From the NCBI GenBank assembly GCA_019245255.1, contig JAFARV010000676.1, positions 1 to 58,220 on the forward strand: a stretch of DNA of 58,220 nt, read 5' to 3'. This stretch comes from Acidobacteriaceae bacterium. GTDB taxonomy: Bacteria > Acidobacteriota > Terriglobia > Bryobacterales > Bryobacteraceae. The translations under genes and the position numbers were made by a program. The notes below the pieces were generated by a model that did not search any database, had not been told where the DNA came from, and worked only from the letters and a program-made list of their open reading frames with translations. This document shows positions 40,480 to 48,814 of this stretch, one piece after another (position 1 is the stretch's first letter; the number at the start of each line of letters is the position of its first letter).

Positions 40480-40508
40480 AGTATATACAATGTATCTACC
40501 TACGTCAA
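40480..40508 (-). promoter_or_regulatory. Sigma70-type promoter and operator of mazEF
   Basis: On the minus strand TTGACG-N17-TATACT gives near-consensus -35 and -10 with ideal spacing. The spacer and -10 contain the imperfect inverted repeat GTAGATAC-ATT-GTATATAC, a likely MazE/MazEF operator. The start codon follows 17 bases after the -10. Confidence 0.75.
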
Positions 40509-40636
40509 TGTGAGACTTTTATTGCGGCGGCTTGCCAATGCTGATTTCGCCCACTGGAGAACGTTGGCGATGGTTTCTAAACTGCGACTGACAATCTGCC
40601 TGCGCCTAAAAGCTACGATTGAAGGAAGGAACGGAT

Positions 40637-40882
40637 ATGGCAACGTTGGATAGCTACATCGACTGGACGAGCTGCGAGCTGGTCGAGCGCGTTCCGGGCA
40701 AGGTCTCCGGCCGCCCGATCGTGCGCGGAACCCGCATTCTCGCGGATACGATCGCGCAGGACGCTGAGTTGGGTTCGTCCCTGGAAGAAATTCATGACAA
40801 TTATCCCGACCTTCCCATGAGCGCCATTCAGCAGCTTATTTCCTTTGCCCGCTCACACCGCGTCGAACAGCGCGTGCCGTGA
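40637..40882 (+). CDS. DUF433 antitoxin-like protein
   Basis: From the ATG at 40637, with GAAGGAAGGAACGG upstream, the product is 81 aa. It has the DUF433 pattern GRPIVRGTRILADTIAQDAE and LEEIHDNYPDLPMSAIQQLI, a winged-helix-like fold usually encoded before a DUF5615 PIN-like protein. It overlaps the next gene by 4 bases (GTGA). Confidence 0.9.
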   Translation: MATLDSYIDWTSCELVERVPGKVSGRPIVRGTRILADTIAQDAELGSSLEEIHDNYPDLPMSAIQQLISFARSHRVEQRVP

Positions 40883-41220
40883 GGGTTTTGCTTGACCACA
40901 ATTTGCCGCATAGCCTGCGGACTAGTCTCGGCAAACTCTGCGATCACGAAATCTTCACCGCTTCCTATATGGGTTGGGGTGACCTCAGAAACAGCGAATT
41001 GCTAACGGCGACTGAGCAGAAAGGTTTCGAGGTTTTCGTTACCGGCGATCAATCCCTTGTGCATGAGCAGAACCTCAGGGGCCGGCGTTTGGCTGTTATC
41101 GCTTTATCGGCAAACAACTGGCCAATTATAAAGAACCGTGTCCCAGATATTCTTGCCGCGATCGATGCCGCCACACCCGGTTCTTTTAACATGCTCAATT
41201 GCGGCGAGTTCAGGCGCTAG
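40879..41220 (+). CDS. DUF5615 PIN-like protein
   Basis: This 113-aa protein starts RVLLDHNLPHSLRTSLGKL with the catalytic-type Asp and contains EVFVTGDQSLVHEQNLRGRR with a second Asp, the Mut7-C/PIN-like pattern of DUF5615. Together with DUF433 it forms a putative type II TA module. It starts with GTG inside the DUF433 stop. A truncated duplicate of its first 20 codons lies at 39811. Confidence 0.9.
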   Translation: MRVLLDHNLPHSLRTSLGKLCDHEIFTASYMGWGDLRNSELLTATEQKGFEVFVTGDQSLVHEQNLRGRRLAVIALSANNWPIIKNRVPDILAAIDAATPGSFNMLNCGEFRR

Positions 41221-41344
41221 CGTGCTCAGCTCTGACCGTCCACTTTTCGACGGCGGTGCATTGACGCCTTCGGTTCTTTGACCCGCTAACTCCTTTCTTT
41301 TCTGTGCAGACGTTTGGTGCGGTGGCTGCATTGGGTTCCATCGC

Positions 41345-41689
41345 ATGGTGGACTCGGTTTCGCGATCGCTCGAGAAATATATGGACGTGCTCGCGGCACG
41401 TCAGAAACTGGTCGCTTCCAACATCGCCAACGTCGATACGCCAGGGTACAAGACTAAAGATCTCGACTTTCAAAGCGAGTTCAATGCCATGCTGCAGGGT
41501 TCAAGTCCGAGTCCTGCGGCGCAGGAAGTCGCCGGGCTGCATGTCAAGAACGACGGCAACAACGTCAGCCTGGACCGGGAAGCGCGGCTGCTGAGCGAGA
41601 ACTCGATCCGGTTCACGGCGGCGACAAACCTGATGAAACGCCAGCTGACCATGCTGAAATCCGCGATTCACGAAGGACAAGGCGGATGA
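41345..41689 (+). CDS. flgB: Flagellar basal-body rod protein FlgB
   Basis: This 114-aa FlgB builds the proximal rod. It shows RSLEKYMDVLAARQKLVASN, IANVDTPGYKTKDLDFQ, and the C-terminal helix NLMKRQLTMLKSAIHEG. It is first in the plus-strand operon flgB-flgC-fliE-fliF-fliG-fliH-fliI-fliJ and overlaps flgC by 4 bases. Length is slightly below the family mean. No sigma28-like box is seen upstream. Confidence 0.96.
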   Translation: MVDSVSRSLEKYMDVLAARQKLVASNIANVDTPGYKTKDLDFQSEFNAMLQGSSPSPAAQEVAGLHVKNDGNNVSLDREARLLSENSIRFTAATNLMKRQLTMLKSAIHEGQGG

Positions 41690-42126
41690 GTCTCTTCTCC
41701 TCTTTATCTGTCAGCGCGTCGGGTATGAATGCGCAGCGCACGCGCGCCGAGCTGCTGGTGGAGAATCTTGCCAATGCGGAAACGACGCGTACTCCGGAAG
41801 GCGGCCCCTACCGGCGCAAAGACGTGGTGTTTCAATCCGAAGCCGTCGGTTCTCCGTTTGCGAGCGTATTAGCCGACGAGATGAACGGCGGTGGTTCGAC
41901 GGGCGTCGGGACCTCCGATACGCTTATCGATCAACGCGACCCCGAGATGCGCTACATGCCGGGGCACCCGGATGCGGGACCTGACGGCTATGTCGCATTT
42001 CCGCGTTTGAATCCGGCGGAAGAAATGGTGGACCTAGTGAGCGCTTCGCGCGGATACCAGGCCAATGTGGCCTCCATGACCTCAATAAAGGAGATGATCC
42101 AGCGGTCGATCGACTTATTGAAGTAG
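41686..42126 (+). CDS. flgC: Flagellar basal-body rod protein FlgC
   Basis: This 146-aa FlgC opens with SVSASGMNAQRTRAELLVEN, LANAETTRTPEGGPYRRK and ends with VDLVSASRGYQANVASMTS. These are the paired N- and C-terminal helices of axial rod proteins. It is coupled to flgB by ATGA and followed by fliE after 23 bases. Confidence 0.97.
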   Translation: MSLFSSLSVSASGMNAQRTRAELLVENLANAETTRTPEGGPYRRKDVVFQSEAVGSPFASVLADEMNGGGSTGVGTSDTLIDQRDPEMRYMPGHPDAGPDGYVAFPRLNPAEEMVDLVSASRGYQANVASMTSIKEMIQRSIDLLK

Positions 42127-42149
42127 CGACTTAGCTGAAGTAACTCCTC

Positions 42150-42449
42150 ATGTCTTCTCCGATTTCATCCGTGCTGGGAGTATCGCCGTCGGTTGCCGTG
42201 GAACGGGTCACGTCCGCGTCGCAGACGAAAGGCGAAGGCTTCGGGTCTGTTTTGGAATCGGCCGTTCAGGGCGTCGAGCAATATCAGCAGAATGCGAATC
42301 AGGCGGTCCAGCAGTTCCTGCAGGGAAACGGCGAATTGCATAATGTGGCACTCGCGACGCAACGCGCCGAGATGGCTTTCGATTTAGGGCTTCAGATCCG
42401 GAATAAGATCGTTTCGGCCTATCAGGAAGTCATGAAGATGCAGCTTTGA
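42150..42449 (+). CDS. fliE: MS ring-rod junction protein FliE
   Basis: This 99-aa protein fits FliE, which connects the MS ring to the rod. It contains GEGFGSVLESAVQGVEQYQQ, a loop with LQGNGELHNVALATQRAEMA and the C-terminal LQIRNKIVSAYQEVMKMQL, all standard. It lies between flgC and fliF in the usual order. Confidence 0.96.
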   Translation: MSSPISSVLGVSPSVAVERVTSASQTKGEGFGSVLESAVQGVEQYQQNANQAVQQFLQGNGELHNVALATQRAEMAFDLGLQIRNKIVSAYQEVMKMQL

Positions 42450-42462
42450 TGGCTAAACGAGC

Positions 42463-44169
42463 ATGGCGCAGTTAAAGAAGTTACTCGAAAGCCTGTCGCT
42501 GAAGCAGAAGGTCTCCATAGGGGTTGCGGCCCTGGTGGTGATTGCGGCGATTTACGGCTTTACGCGTTTGCGCCATGAGCAAGACTTCAAGCCGCTGTAT
42601 ACGGGCGTCGCGGCTGAGGACGCGGCGGCCATCATTCAAAAGATAAAAGAAAGCGGAACCGAGTACCGGCTATCGGACACCGGAGGGGTAATATCTGTTC
42701 CATCGAGCAGGGTGGCCGAACTGCGCTTGGAACTTGCAGCCGCAGGCCTGCCGCGCACAGGGCGCATTGGGTTCGAACTGTTCGATAAGACGAATTTCGG
42801 TGCAACCGAATTTGTCGAACATGTGAACTACAACCGCGCGCTCGAAGGTGAACTGGAACGCTCAATTGGGACGTTGAATCCGGTGGAACAGGCGCGCGTT
42901 CATTTGACGGCCGCAAAAGATTCGGTGTTTGTGGAAGCGCGGGAGCAGGCGAAGGCGAGCGTGGTGGTGAAGTTGAGGCTCGGCTCGGTTTTAACACCGC
43001 AGAATGTGACGGCGATTCAACAACTGGTTTCAAGCGCCGTGGAAGGTCTGGACCCGGCCGATGTCTCGGTGGTGGATACACGCGGCAATCTGCTGAGCAA
43101 GCGGAAGGCGTCGTCGCAGGAGGATTCCTCCGATGCGGTATTTGAGCGCAAACAGCTGATCGAACACGACCTGCTCCAAAAGATCAATGACACGCTGGAG
43201 CCGTTGCTGGGGCACGATAAGTTTCGCGCGGGCGTGACGGTCGACTGCGATCTGACGACAGCGGAACAAAGCGAAGAGACTTATGATCCGACCAAGTCGG
43301 TGATGACGAATTCAAAGAAGTCGGAGGAAGTGACGACTTCGAATGCGACGGCAGGTATTCCGGGGACGGCTTCGAATCTGCCGCGGCCTCCGGTGCGCGC
43401 CGGCGGCCCGAGCAATATGACCACGCGCCGGACCGAGGACATCAGCTACGAATCGAGCCATGTAGTGCGGAAAATGCATATTCCGGATGGCGGTTTGAAG
43501 CGGATGTCCGTTTCAGTCCTGCTGGATCAGCGGATTCAGTGGGAAGGGAAAGGCAAGGCAATGCATGCAGTTCCGGTCCCACCGACACCGGAGACGATCA
43601 AGGCGGTACACGATCTGGTGGCCGGCGTCACCGGATTTGCGCAGGAACGCGGCGACCAGATCACGATCGAGTCGCTGCCGTTTGAAGCCACTTTGGAGCA
43701 GGTGGCGCCGCCGCAAGCAGCGCCGGCGGCTCCGGGAAAGAGCAAGCCGGGTAACTGGAAAGACTTACTGAAGGATCAGAAGATGTTGTTAATTGCCGCA
43801 GGCGCGGGCGCAGTGGCTATCTTGCTGTTGGCCGGTACGGGAGTGTTCTTCTTTATGCGCCGGGGCAAGAAGCGCCAAGTGAAAGACGCCGAAAAAGCGC
43901 ATCCAAAGGCCGATTTGACAAAAACGGTAGAGGACGCCAAGGCCAAGGCTGAACTGGAAGCCGCAAATGCCGCCGACCAGCTGGAAGCGGCGCTGGCGGA
44001 GCGGATGGCGGAACAGCACAAGGCCGATATGGCGGCGCTGGCGGCACTGAAGCTGCCCACAGTTACGACGAAAAAGAGCGAACTGCTGACCAAGGAAATC
44101 CGCGAGAGCACTAAGAAAGATCCGAGCGTTTCGGCACATGTAATTCAGACCTGGTTGCACGAGGGCTAA
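42463..44169 (+). CDS. fliF: Flagellar MS-ring protein FliF
   Basis: FliF (568 aa) forms the MS ring in the inner membrane. It has an N-terminal transmembrane helix (QKVSIGVAALVVIAAIYGF) and ring-building domains (FKPLYTGVAAEDAAAIIQKI, LPRTGRIGFELFDKTNFGAT). A second transmembrane helix lies near residues 443-465 (LLIAAGAGAVAILLLAGTGV). The C-terminal tail (ELLTKEIRESTKKDPSVSAH, VIQTWLHEG) binds FliG. A long Ala/Glu/Lys-rich cytoplasmic helix precedes that tail. Confidence 0.97.
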   Translation: MAQLKKLLESLSLKQKVSIGVAALVVIAAIYGFTRLRHEQDFKPLYTGVAAEDAAAIIQKIKESGTEYRLSDTGGVISVPSSRVAELRLELAAAGLPRTGRIGFELFDKTNFGATEFVEHVNYNRALEGELERSIGTLNPVEQARVHLTAAKDSVFVEAREQAKASVVVKLRLGSVLTPQNVTAIQQLVSSAVEGLDPADVSVVDTRGNLLSKRKASSQEDSSDAVFERKQLIEHDLLQKINDTLEPLLGHDKFRAGVTVDCDLTTAEQSEETYDPTKSVMTNSKKSEEVTTSNATAGIPGTASNLPRPPVRAGGPSNMTTRRTEDISYESSHVVRKMHIPDGGLKRMSVSVLLDQRIQWEGKGKAMHAVPVPPTPETIKAVHDLVAGVTGFAQERGDQITIESLPFEATLEQVAPPQAAPAAPGKSKPGNWKDLLKDQKMLLIAAGAGAVAILLLAGTGVFFFMRRGKKRQVKDAEKAHPKADLTKTVEDAKAKAELEAANAADQLEAALAERMAEQHKADMAALAALKLPTVTTKKSELLTKEIRESTKKDPSVSAHVIQTWLHEG

Positions 44170-44193
44170 CGTGCACCGCGACAGAGCCCGGAA

Positions 44194-45234
44194 ATGATAC
44201 AAAACGCTCCCCCCGGCGCAGAACTGACGCCGGTAATGCGAGGCACAACAAAGGCCGCGATGCTGCTGATCCTGCTTGGGGATCAGGCGAGCGCCGATAT
44301 CATCAAGCATCTGCCTGAGGACGATGTTCAGATGGTGACGCGAGAGATCGCGCGCATGAAGAAGATCCCTCCCGAACAGGCAGAAGATGTTCTGGAAGAG
44401 TTCTTTCAGATGACCACGGCGCGGAAATACGTGCTGACCGGCGGTCTCGATTACGCAAAGAGCGTATTAGTAAATGCATTTGGCCCGGACGCGGCCCGCA
44501 AGCTGATGGATCGCCTGATGAAGGCGATGGGCACTGACATGTCGAACTTCGACGCCATTCAGAAAGCCGACCCGCAGCAGCTGGCGAAGTTTCTTCACTC
44601 GGAGCATCCACAAACAATCGCGCTGGTGCTCGCGCACTTGAATCCGTCGCAGGCAGCGGCGCTGCTTTCCAATATGCCGCCGTCGCAACGCGCCGATCTG
44701 GCATTGCGTGTGGCAAGCCTCGATCAGATATCGCCTGAGGTCATCAACAAAATCGCGACCGTTATCGGGCAGAAGCTGAATGCGCTGGGCGAATTCAGCC
44801 GCGAGTCATACGGCGGCGTGCGCGCGGTTGCGGAAATGTTTAACCGGCTCGATTCGGACACGAGTAAAGAGCTTTTGGCCCACATTGAGTCGCAGGATCC
44901 AACGCTGGTCGAGACGATTCGGCATCTGATGTTCGTATTCGACGATCTGCTGTTGCTCGGCCAGGAAGCGATTAAAGAGATTCTGGCACGGGTGGACCGC
45001 AAGATACCGATGGTGGCGCTAAAGGGCACCAGCGAGCAGATCAAGCAACACTTCCTCGGATGCATGTCCGAGCGCGGCGCGCAGATGATGCTCGAGGATA
45101 TGGACGCGCTGGGTCCGGTGAAGATCAAGGAAGTGGAAGCGGCGCAGCAGGAAATCATTGCCGTCGTCCGCAAGCTGGAGGCGGAGGGCGTGATCAGTCT
45201 CCGCGGTACGGTCGGCGAGCAGTATGTTGTCTAA
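44194..45234 (+). CDS. fliG: Flagellar motor switch protein FliG
   Basis: FliG (346 aa) is the C-ring torque protein. Typical blocks are TKAAMLLILLGDQASADIIK, SEHPQTIALVLAHLNPSQAA, ALRVASLDQISPEVINKIA and the C-terminal MFVFDDLLLLGQEAIKEILA with the charged torque helix region. FliM and FliN, its partners, are not in this window. It overlaps fliH by 11 bases. Confidence 0.97.
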   Translation: MIQNAPPGAELTPVMRGTTKAAMLLILLGDQASADIIKHLPEDDVQMVTREIARMKKIPPEQAEDVLEEFFQMTTARKYVLTGGLDYAKSVLVNAFGPDAARKLMDRLMKAMGTDMSNFDAIQKADPQQLAKFLHSEHPQTIALVLAHLNPSQAAALLSNMPPSQRADLALRVASLDQISPEVINKIATVIGQKLNALGEFSRESYGGVRAVAEMFNRLDSDTSKELLAHIESQDPTLVETIRHLMFVFDDLLLLGQEAIKEILARVDRKIPMVALKGTSEQIKQHFLGCMSERGAQMMLEDMDALGPVKIKEVEAAQQEIIAVVRKLEAEGVISLRGTVGEQYVV

Positions 45235-45955
45235 AATTCTGCGGGACGAGCAGAAAGATGCAGTGGAGCCGCTTCCGTGGCGGCGCGTGGGCGGCGGCGC
45301 ATCTCCAGCTCCAGTTGCAGCGCCGGCGACGGTGAAGGCTCCCGTGCCGGTGGTGATGCACCGAACCGCGGGCGGGCATTTTCAACAGGAATCCGTGCTG
45401 CAGCAGGAAATCCAAACCTTGCAGGCGCGCATGGCTGAACTTGAAGCAGCCGCAGAGCGGCGGGTTCGGGAAACGCGCGAAGCGGCATATAAAGAGGGTG
45501 AGGCTGCGGGGCGCAACCAGGGGACCGCGCAAGTCCAGCCGGTTTTAGATAAGCTGGCGCAGTCCATACGGGAAATCGTCGATATGCGTCCGAAGCTGAG
45601 GCACGAAGCGGAAACAGACGTCGTGAAGCTGGCGTTAGCGATCGCGAAAAAGGTATTGCATCGTGAGCTGGTAGCCGAACCCGAAGCCCTCCTGGGGTTG
45701 ATTCGCGTGTCCATGGACAAAATCCGTGTGAATGAAATCGTGCGCGTGCGGACCAACCCGCAACATCATGGGCCGATACAAGCGGCGATCGCGCGCTTTT
45801 CGATGGGCGCGAAGGTGGAGATCCTGGCAGATGCAAAGTTGCCGCTGGGCGGCATCGTGATCGAGACCACGCGCGGTGAGTTCGATGCCTCCGTCGATAT
45901 GCAGTTGAAGGAAATCGAGCGCGGCCTGACGGATCGCCTGGCGCATTCGCGTTGA
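45224..45955 (+). CDS. fliH: Flagellar export ATPase regulator FliH
   Basis: This 243-aa protein fits FliH, the stator-like partner of FliI. It has a variable N-terminus, a coiled-coil (LQQEIQTLQARMAELEAAAE) with Gly/Ala spacing (YKEGEAAGRNQ), and a C-terminal domain (DVVKLALAIAKKVLHRELVA, AKLPLGGIVIETTRGEFDA, VDMQLKEIERGL) typical of FliH/HrpE proteins. It lies between fliG and fliI. The following 108-base gap to fliI contains GC-rich palindromic sequence and no convincing gene. Confidence 0.93.
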   Translation: MLSKILRDEQKDAVEPLPWRRVGGGASPAPVAAPATVKAPVPVVMHRTAGGHFQQESVLQQEIQTLQARMAELEAAAERRVRETREAAYKEGEAAGRNQGTAQVQPVLDKLAQSIREIVDMRPKLRHEAETDVVKLALAIAKKVLHRELVAEPEALLGLIRVSMDKIRVNEIVRVRTNPQHHGPIQAAIARFSMGAKVEILADAKLPLGGIVIETTRGEFDASVDMQLKEIERGLTDRLAHSR

Positions 45956-46063
45956 CATGGAATTTGCTGGGTCAAAAATTGCGCAGGGTCGAAGAGCCGA
46001 ATTGGCGGCCTATGCGGCCGCCGCAGGCCGAGGGCCCGCCCCACTCAAAGCTGAAGGGCTGAC

Positions 46064-47383
46064 ATGGAAGCGATTGATATAGCCCCGTATCTGCGTAAGA
46101 TCGAGCGCATGCCTGGCGGTGTATGGCGCGGACATGTGACGGAAGTCACCGGCCTGTTAATCGAATCCAGCGGACCGGCGGTTGCGGTCGGGGATTTCTG
46201 CGAAATTCAAACGTTCACCGGGCGGGTGGTGAGGACACAAGTGATCGGGTTTCGAAATGGGCGGGTGTTGTCGATGCCGCTCGAAGAGACCGACGGTCTG
46301 CAGATGGGCGATCCGATCATCGCGCGCAGCGAAAAAGCCGGCGTGCTGGTTGGACCGTCGCTGCTCGGCCGTGTGCTCGATGGCTTCGGCGAACCGATGG
46401 ACGGCGGTCCACCGGTGGAGGAAGACGCAAACTATGAGCTGTACCGTCAGCCGCCCAGCCCGCTGGCGCGCGAGCACATCACGCAGCCGCTCATCACTGG
46501 CATGCGTGCCATTGACAGCCTCCTGCCGTGCGGGAAAGGGCAGCGAATCGGCATCTTCGGCGGTAGCGGTGTAGGAAAAAGCACCCTGCTCGGGGCGATG
46601 TGCAAGCACAATTCGGCGGATGTGGTGGTGATTGCCCTCATCGGCGAACGCAATCGCGAAGTGCGCGCGTTTCTCGAGCATGAACTCGGTCCGGAAGGCC
46701 GGAAGCGCGCCGTAGTTGTGGTTGCCACATCGGATCGTCCGGCGCCGCTGCGAGTGCGAGCTCCGTTCGTCGCTCTCGCCGTAGCCGAGTACTTCCGCGA
46801 TCAAGGCAAGAACGTGCTGCTGGTTATGGATTCGGTGACGCGACTGGCGATGGCGCAACGCGAGATTGGTCTTGCGGCCGGCGAACCACCCAGCCAGAAA
46901 GGCTATACGCCGTCGGTGTTCAATATGCTGCCCAAGGTGTTTGAACGCGCGGGCAATTTTCCGCAGGGCTCGATTACGGGGTTCTTCACGGTGCTGGTGG
47001 AAGGCGATGATTTCAATGAGCCTATCTGCGATGCGGTCCGCGGCATTCTGGACGGGCACATTATTCTGTCGCGTCAATTGGGTGCTGCGGGACATTATCC
47101 GGCAATCGACATTCTGAACTCGGTCAGCCGCTTGCAATCCAAGGTCTCGACAGAAGAGCAGAAGGCGGCGGCGCGCAAGGTGCGCGAAGCACTGGCGTCA
47201 TATCGCGATGCGGAAGATCTGATCAACCTGGGCGCGTACGTGTCGGGCAGCAATCCCAAGCTCGATCAATGCATCAAGGCACGTCCTCACATCATCGATT
47301 TTCTGCGTCAGGATGCGGAAAAGAATGTGAGCCGGGACGAGACTCTATACGGCTTGAACAAACTGGGCGCGCTGCTCGGATAA
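46064..47383 (+). CDS. fliI: Flagellar export ATPase FliI
   Basis: This 439-aa FliI is the hexameric ATPase energising flagellar export. Walker A GGSGVGKSTLLGAM lies near residues 166-179, Walker B is in KNVLLVMDSVTRLAMAQREI, and the F1-like block PPSQKGYTPSVFNMLPKVFE is intact. Length is normal. It is followed by fliJ after 3 bases. Confidence 0.98.
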   Translation: MEAIDIAPYLRKIERMPGGVWRGHVTEVTGLLIESSGPAVAVGDFCEIQTFTGRVVRTQVIGFRNGRVLSMPLEETDGLQMGDPIIARSEKAGVLVGPSLLGRVLDGFGEPMDGGPPVEEDANYELYRQPPSPLAREHITQPLITGMRAIDSLLPCGKGQRIGIFGGSGVGKSTLLGAMCKHNSADVVVIALIGERNREVRAFLEHELGPEGRKRAVVVVATSDRPAPLRVRAPFVALAVAEYFRDQGKNVLLVMDSVTRLAMAQREIGLAAGEPPSQKGYTPSVFNMLPKVFERAGNFPQGSITGFFTVLVEGDDFNEPICDAVRGILDGHIILSRQLGAAGHYPAIDILNSVSRLQSKVSTEEQKAAARKVREALASYRDAEDLINLGAYVSGSNPKLDQCIKARPHIIDFLRQDAEKNVSRDETLYGLNKLGALLG

Positions 47384-47386
47384 GCG

Positions 47387-47827
47387 ATGAAGGCGTTCCG
47401 ATTCAATCTTGCGCGGGTGCTCGACTTGCGCGAGAGCGAAGCGAAGGCGGAGGAATCGAAGCTCGAGCAGATGTATGCGATGCGCGCGCGAATGGAAGCC
47501 GAGCGGGATGCGTTAATCAACGGATTTGAGCGCATGGCGGTGGCCATCAAGTCGCAGCAGGCGCTGCAGCCGTCCGAGCTGATGGCATTGGACCGATATA
47601 AAGCACGCGTCGAGCGGGAAAAAACGGAATTGGCAGCACGCCTTCGAGCTCACGAAGAAGCGATCGGAAAACAACGGGCACGAGTTGTAGAAGCACGCGC
47701 GCGGGTGCGGCTGCTCGAGAAGCTACGTGAGAAGCGCAAGGCGGAGTGGCAGGTGGGCGCTGATCGCGAGATGGAAGAGTTAGCAGCGGACTTCTCAGCG
47801 GCGCAGTGGCTAAGAGAGCGGGGGTGA
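47387..47827 (+). CDS. fliJ: Flagellar export chaperone FliJ
   Basis: This 146-aa protein is predicted to be a long antiparallel coiled coil (FRFNLARVLDLRESEAKAEE, TELAARLRAHEEAIGKQRAR, LREKRKAEWQVGADREME), as FliJ is. It is the last gene of the operon. Its final 40 codons recur in degraded form at 48271-48390, with a broken HNH module in between. Confidence 0.9.
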   Translation: MKAFRFNLARVLDLRESEAKAEESKLEQMYAMRARMEAERDALINGFERMAVAIKSQQALQPSELMALDRYKARVEREKTELAARLRAHEEAIGKQRARVVEARARVRLLEKLREKRKAEWQVGADREMEELAADFSAAQWLRERG

Positions 47828-47852
47828 GGAGTGGGGCATAATAAGTGGTGCC

Positions 47853-48099
47853 ATGGCGAGCAGCCCGGTGTACTTAGAAATTGTCGACTTCTTCGCCTCG
47901 GGGACAACGCCGCAAGCAGTAATTGACTTCAAACCTTTCACTTGCTGCGCAGGAGCGTGCTCTTCAACTCCTGGAACTCGCCAAGGAGAATCGCCTGACA
48001 CCTGAACAGGCTTCGGAATTAGAACATTTTACTGAGTTGGAACATATCCTGCGGATGGCAAAGGCGCGCGCGCGGGAGATTCTGGCTGCCCGGCAGTGA
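47853..48099 (+). pseudogene. Small helical protein of an HNH module, frameshifted
   Basis: From the ATG at 47853 the frame reads SSPVYLEIVDFFASGTTPQA and VIDFKP, then breaks. Continuing with one base fewer near 47938 (CCTTTC for CCTTC) restores LSLAAQERALQLLELAKENR, LTPEQASELEHFTELEHILR and MAKARAREILAARQ up to TGA 48097-48099. This is a known type of small helical protein usually encoded directly before an HNH endonuclease. The single-base insertion inactivates it. Confidence 0.7.
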
Positions 48100-48254
48100 A
48101 TTGGCCGGGAGCTGTACGCCGGCTGGTCGAAAGCCGGGCACAACGCCGATGCGAGTATTGCCTGTTGCATGAAGAGGACGCGGGATTCCCGCACCACATT
48201 GACAGCCGAAAACATGGCGGATCAAGTGAGCCGGATAACCTAGCAAGTGCATAA
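48096..48254 (+). pseudogene. Truncated HNH endonuclease
   Basis: The GTG at 48096 overlaps the upstream stop and begins NWPGAVRRLVESRAQRRCEY, CLLHEEDAGFPHHID, SRKHGGSSEPDNLASA, then stops. The CxxC first half and HHID are HNH-like. However a few residues normally present after HHID are missing, and the second half, including the Asn/His metal-binding end and second CxxC, is gone. The truncation point is followed directly by a copy of the fliJ 3' end. Confidence 0.75.
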
Positions 48255-48270
48255 CTGGGCATTTTGGCCG

Positions 48271-48390
48271 TTGCGTCTGCTCGACACGTTACGTGAGAAG
48301 CGGAAGGCCCAGTCGCAAGTAGCGGCTGATCGTGAGATGCAGGAATGAGCAAGGGATCTGGCAGCGGCGCAATGGCTGCGCGGCGCTGGC
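48271..48390 (+). repeat. Degraded duplicate of the fliJ 3' end
   Basis: Translated in the matching frame this gives LRLLDTLREKRKAQSQVAAD, REMQE, a TGA, then ARDLAAAQWLRG. It aligns with fliJ residues about 107-144 (RLLEKLREKRKAEWQVGADR, REMEELAADFSAAQWLRE). Offset from fliJ is 566 bases. The TGA replaces a Leu TTA codon. The copy is clearly diverged, so it is not a recent tandem duplication. Confidence 0.85.
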
Positions 48391-48447
48391 GCGCGGAGAA
48401 CATCCGTCCGATGAAGTCTTAGCCGGTATCCCGTTCGCGTTGTTTGT

Positions 48448-48814
48448 TCATGGCCTGTCTTTCAGCACAAGCTCACGAACGCGCAATCCGGACACGCGCT
48501 GAAGCCTTCTGTCGTTCGTCAGCAGTTCTGCGTCGAAAACGAGGGCGGTAGCAACAATAATCGCATCCGGAAGCTTCAACTGTTCTTGCCGACGCAACTG
48601 TATTGCACGCGCTTCGACGTCTTGCGTCAGGGTCACGACAGCCACTTCGCTCAGAAAGTCCCGAATCTGCTTTTCACTCGTCGTATCGAGTGCGGGATAA
48701 GAAAGCAGCTCCATCTTTGGATTACAGAAACCAAATACTCGCCCGCAGGCGGCGGCACCGCCAATCGCCCGCCCAGGAGATAGAGGACAGCATCGTGTCC
48801 AGCAGCCGTCTCAC
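48448..48814 (-). pseudogene. VapC-type PIN toxin, two frameshifts
   Basis: A GTG overlapping the antitoxin stop (GTGA) begins RRLLDT. After a missing base the sequence continues AVLYLLGGRLAVPPPAGEYL and VSVI. After a second missing base comes MELLSYPALDTTSEKQIRDF, LPDAIIVATALVFDAELLTN and DRRLQRVSGLRVRELVL. Together these are a complete PIN domain with all typical acidic residues. Two one-base deletions disrupt it. An internal ATG at 48714 could still give an 88-aa fragment lacking the first Asp. Confidence 0.75.

Noticed and set aside
41316..41329. Possible sigma54 promoter (TTGG-N10-GC type) before flgB
   Set aside because: GG-N10-GC spacing fits, but the rest of the consensus is weak and the start codon would follow only about 5 bases after the start site.
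45957..46082. 41-codon frame between fliH and fliI
   Set aside because: No clear ribosome binding site, Ala/Arg-rich, overlaps the fliI start; probably not a gene.
46157..47137. Long open frame of 326 codons on the minus strand
   Set aside because: It lies wholly opposite fliI, is rich in His/Arg and lacks any domain; a coding shadow of a high-GC gene.
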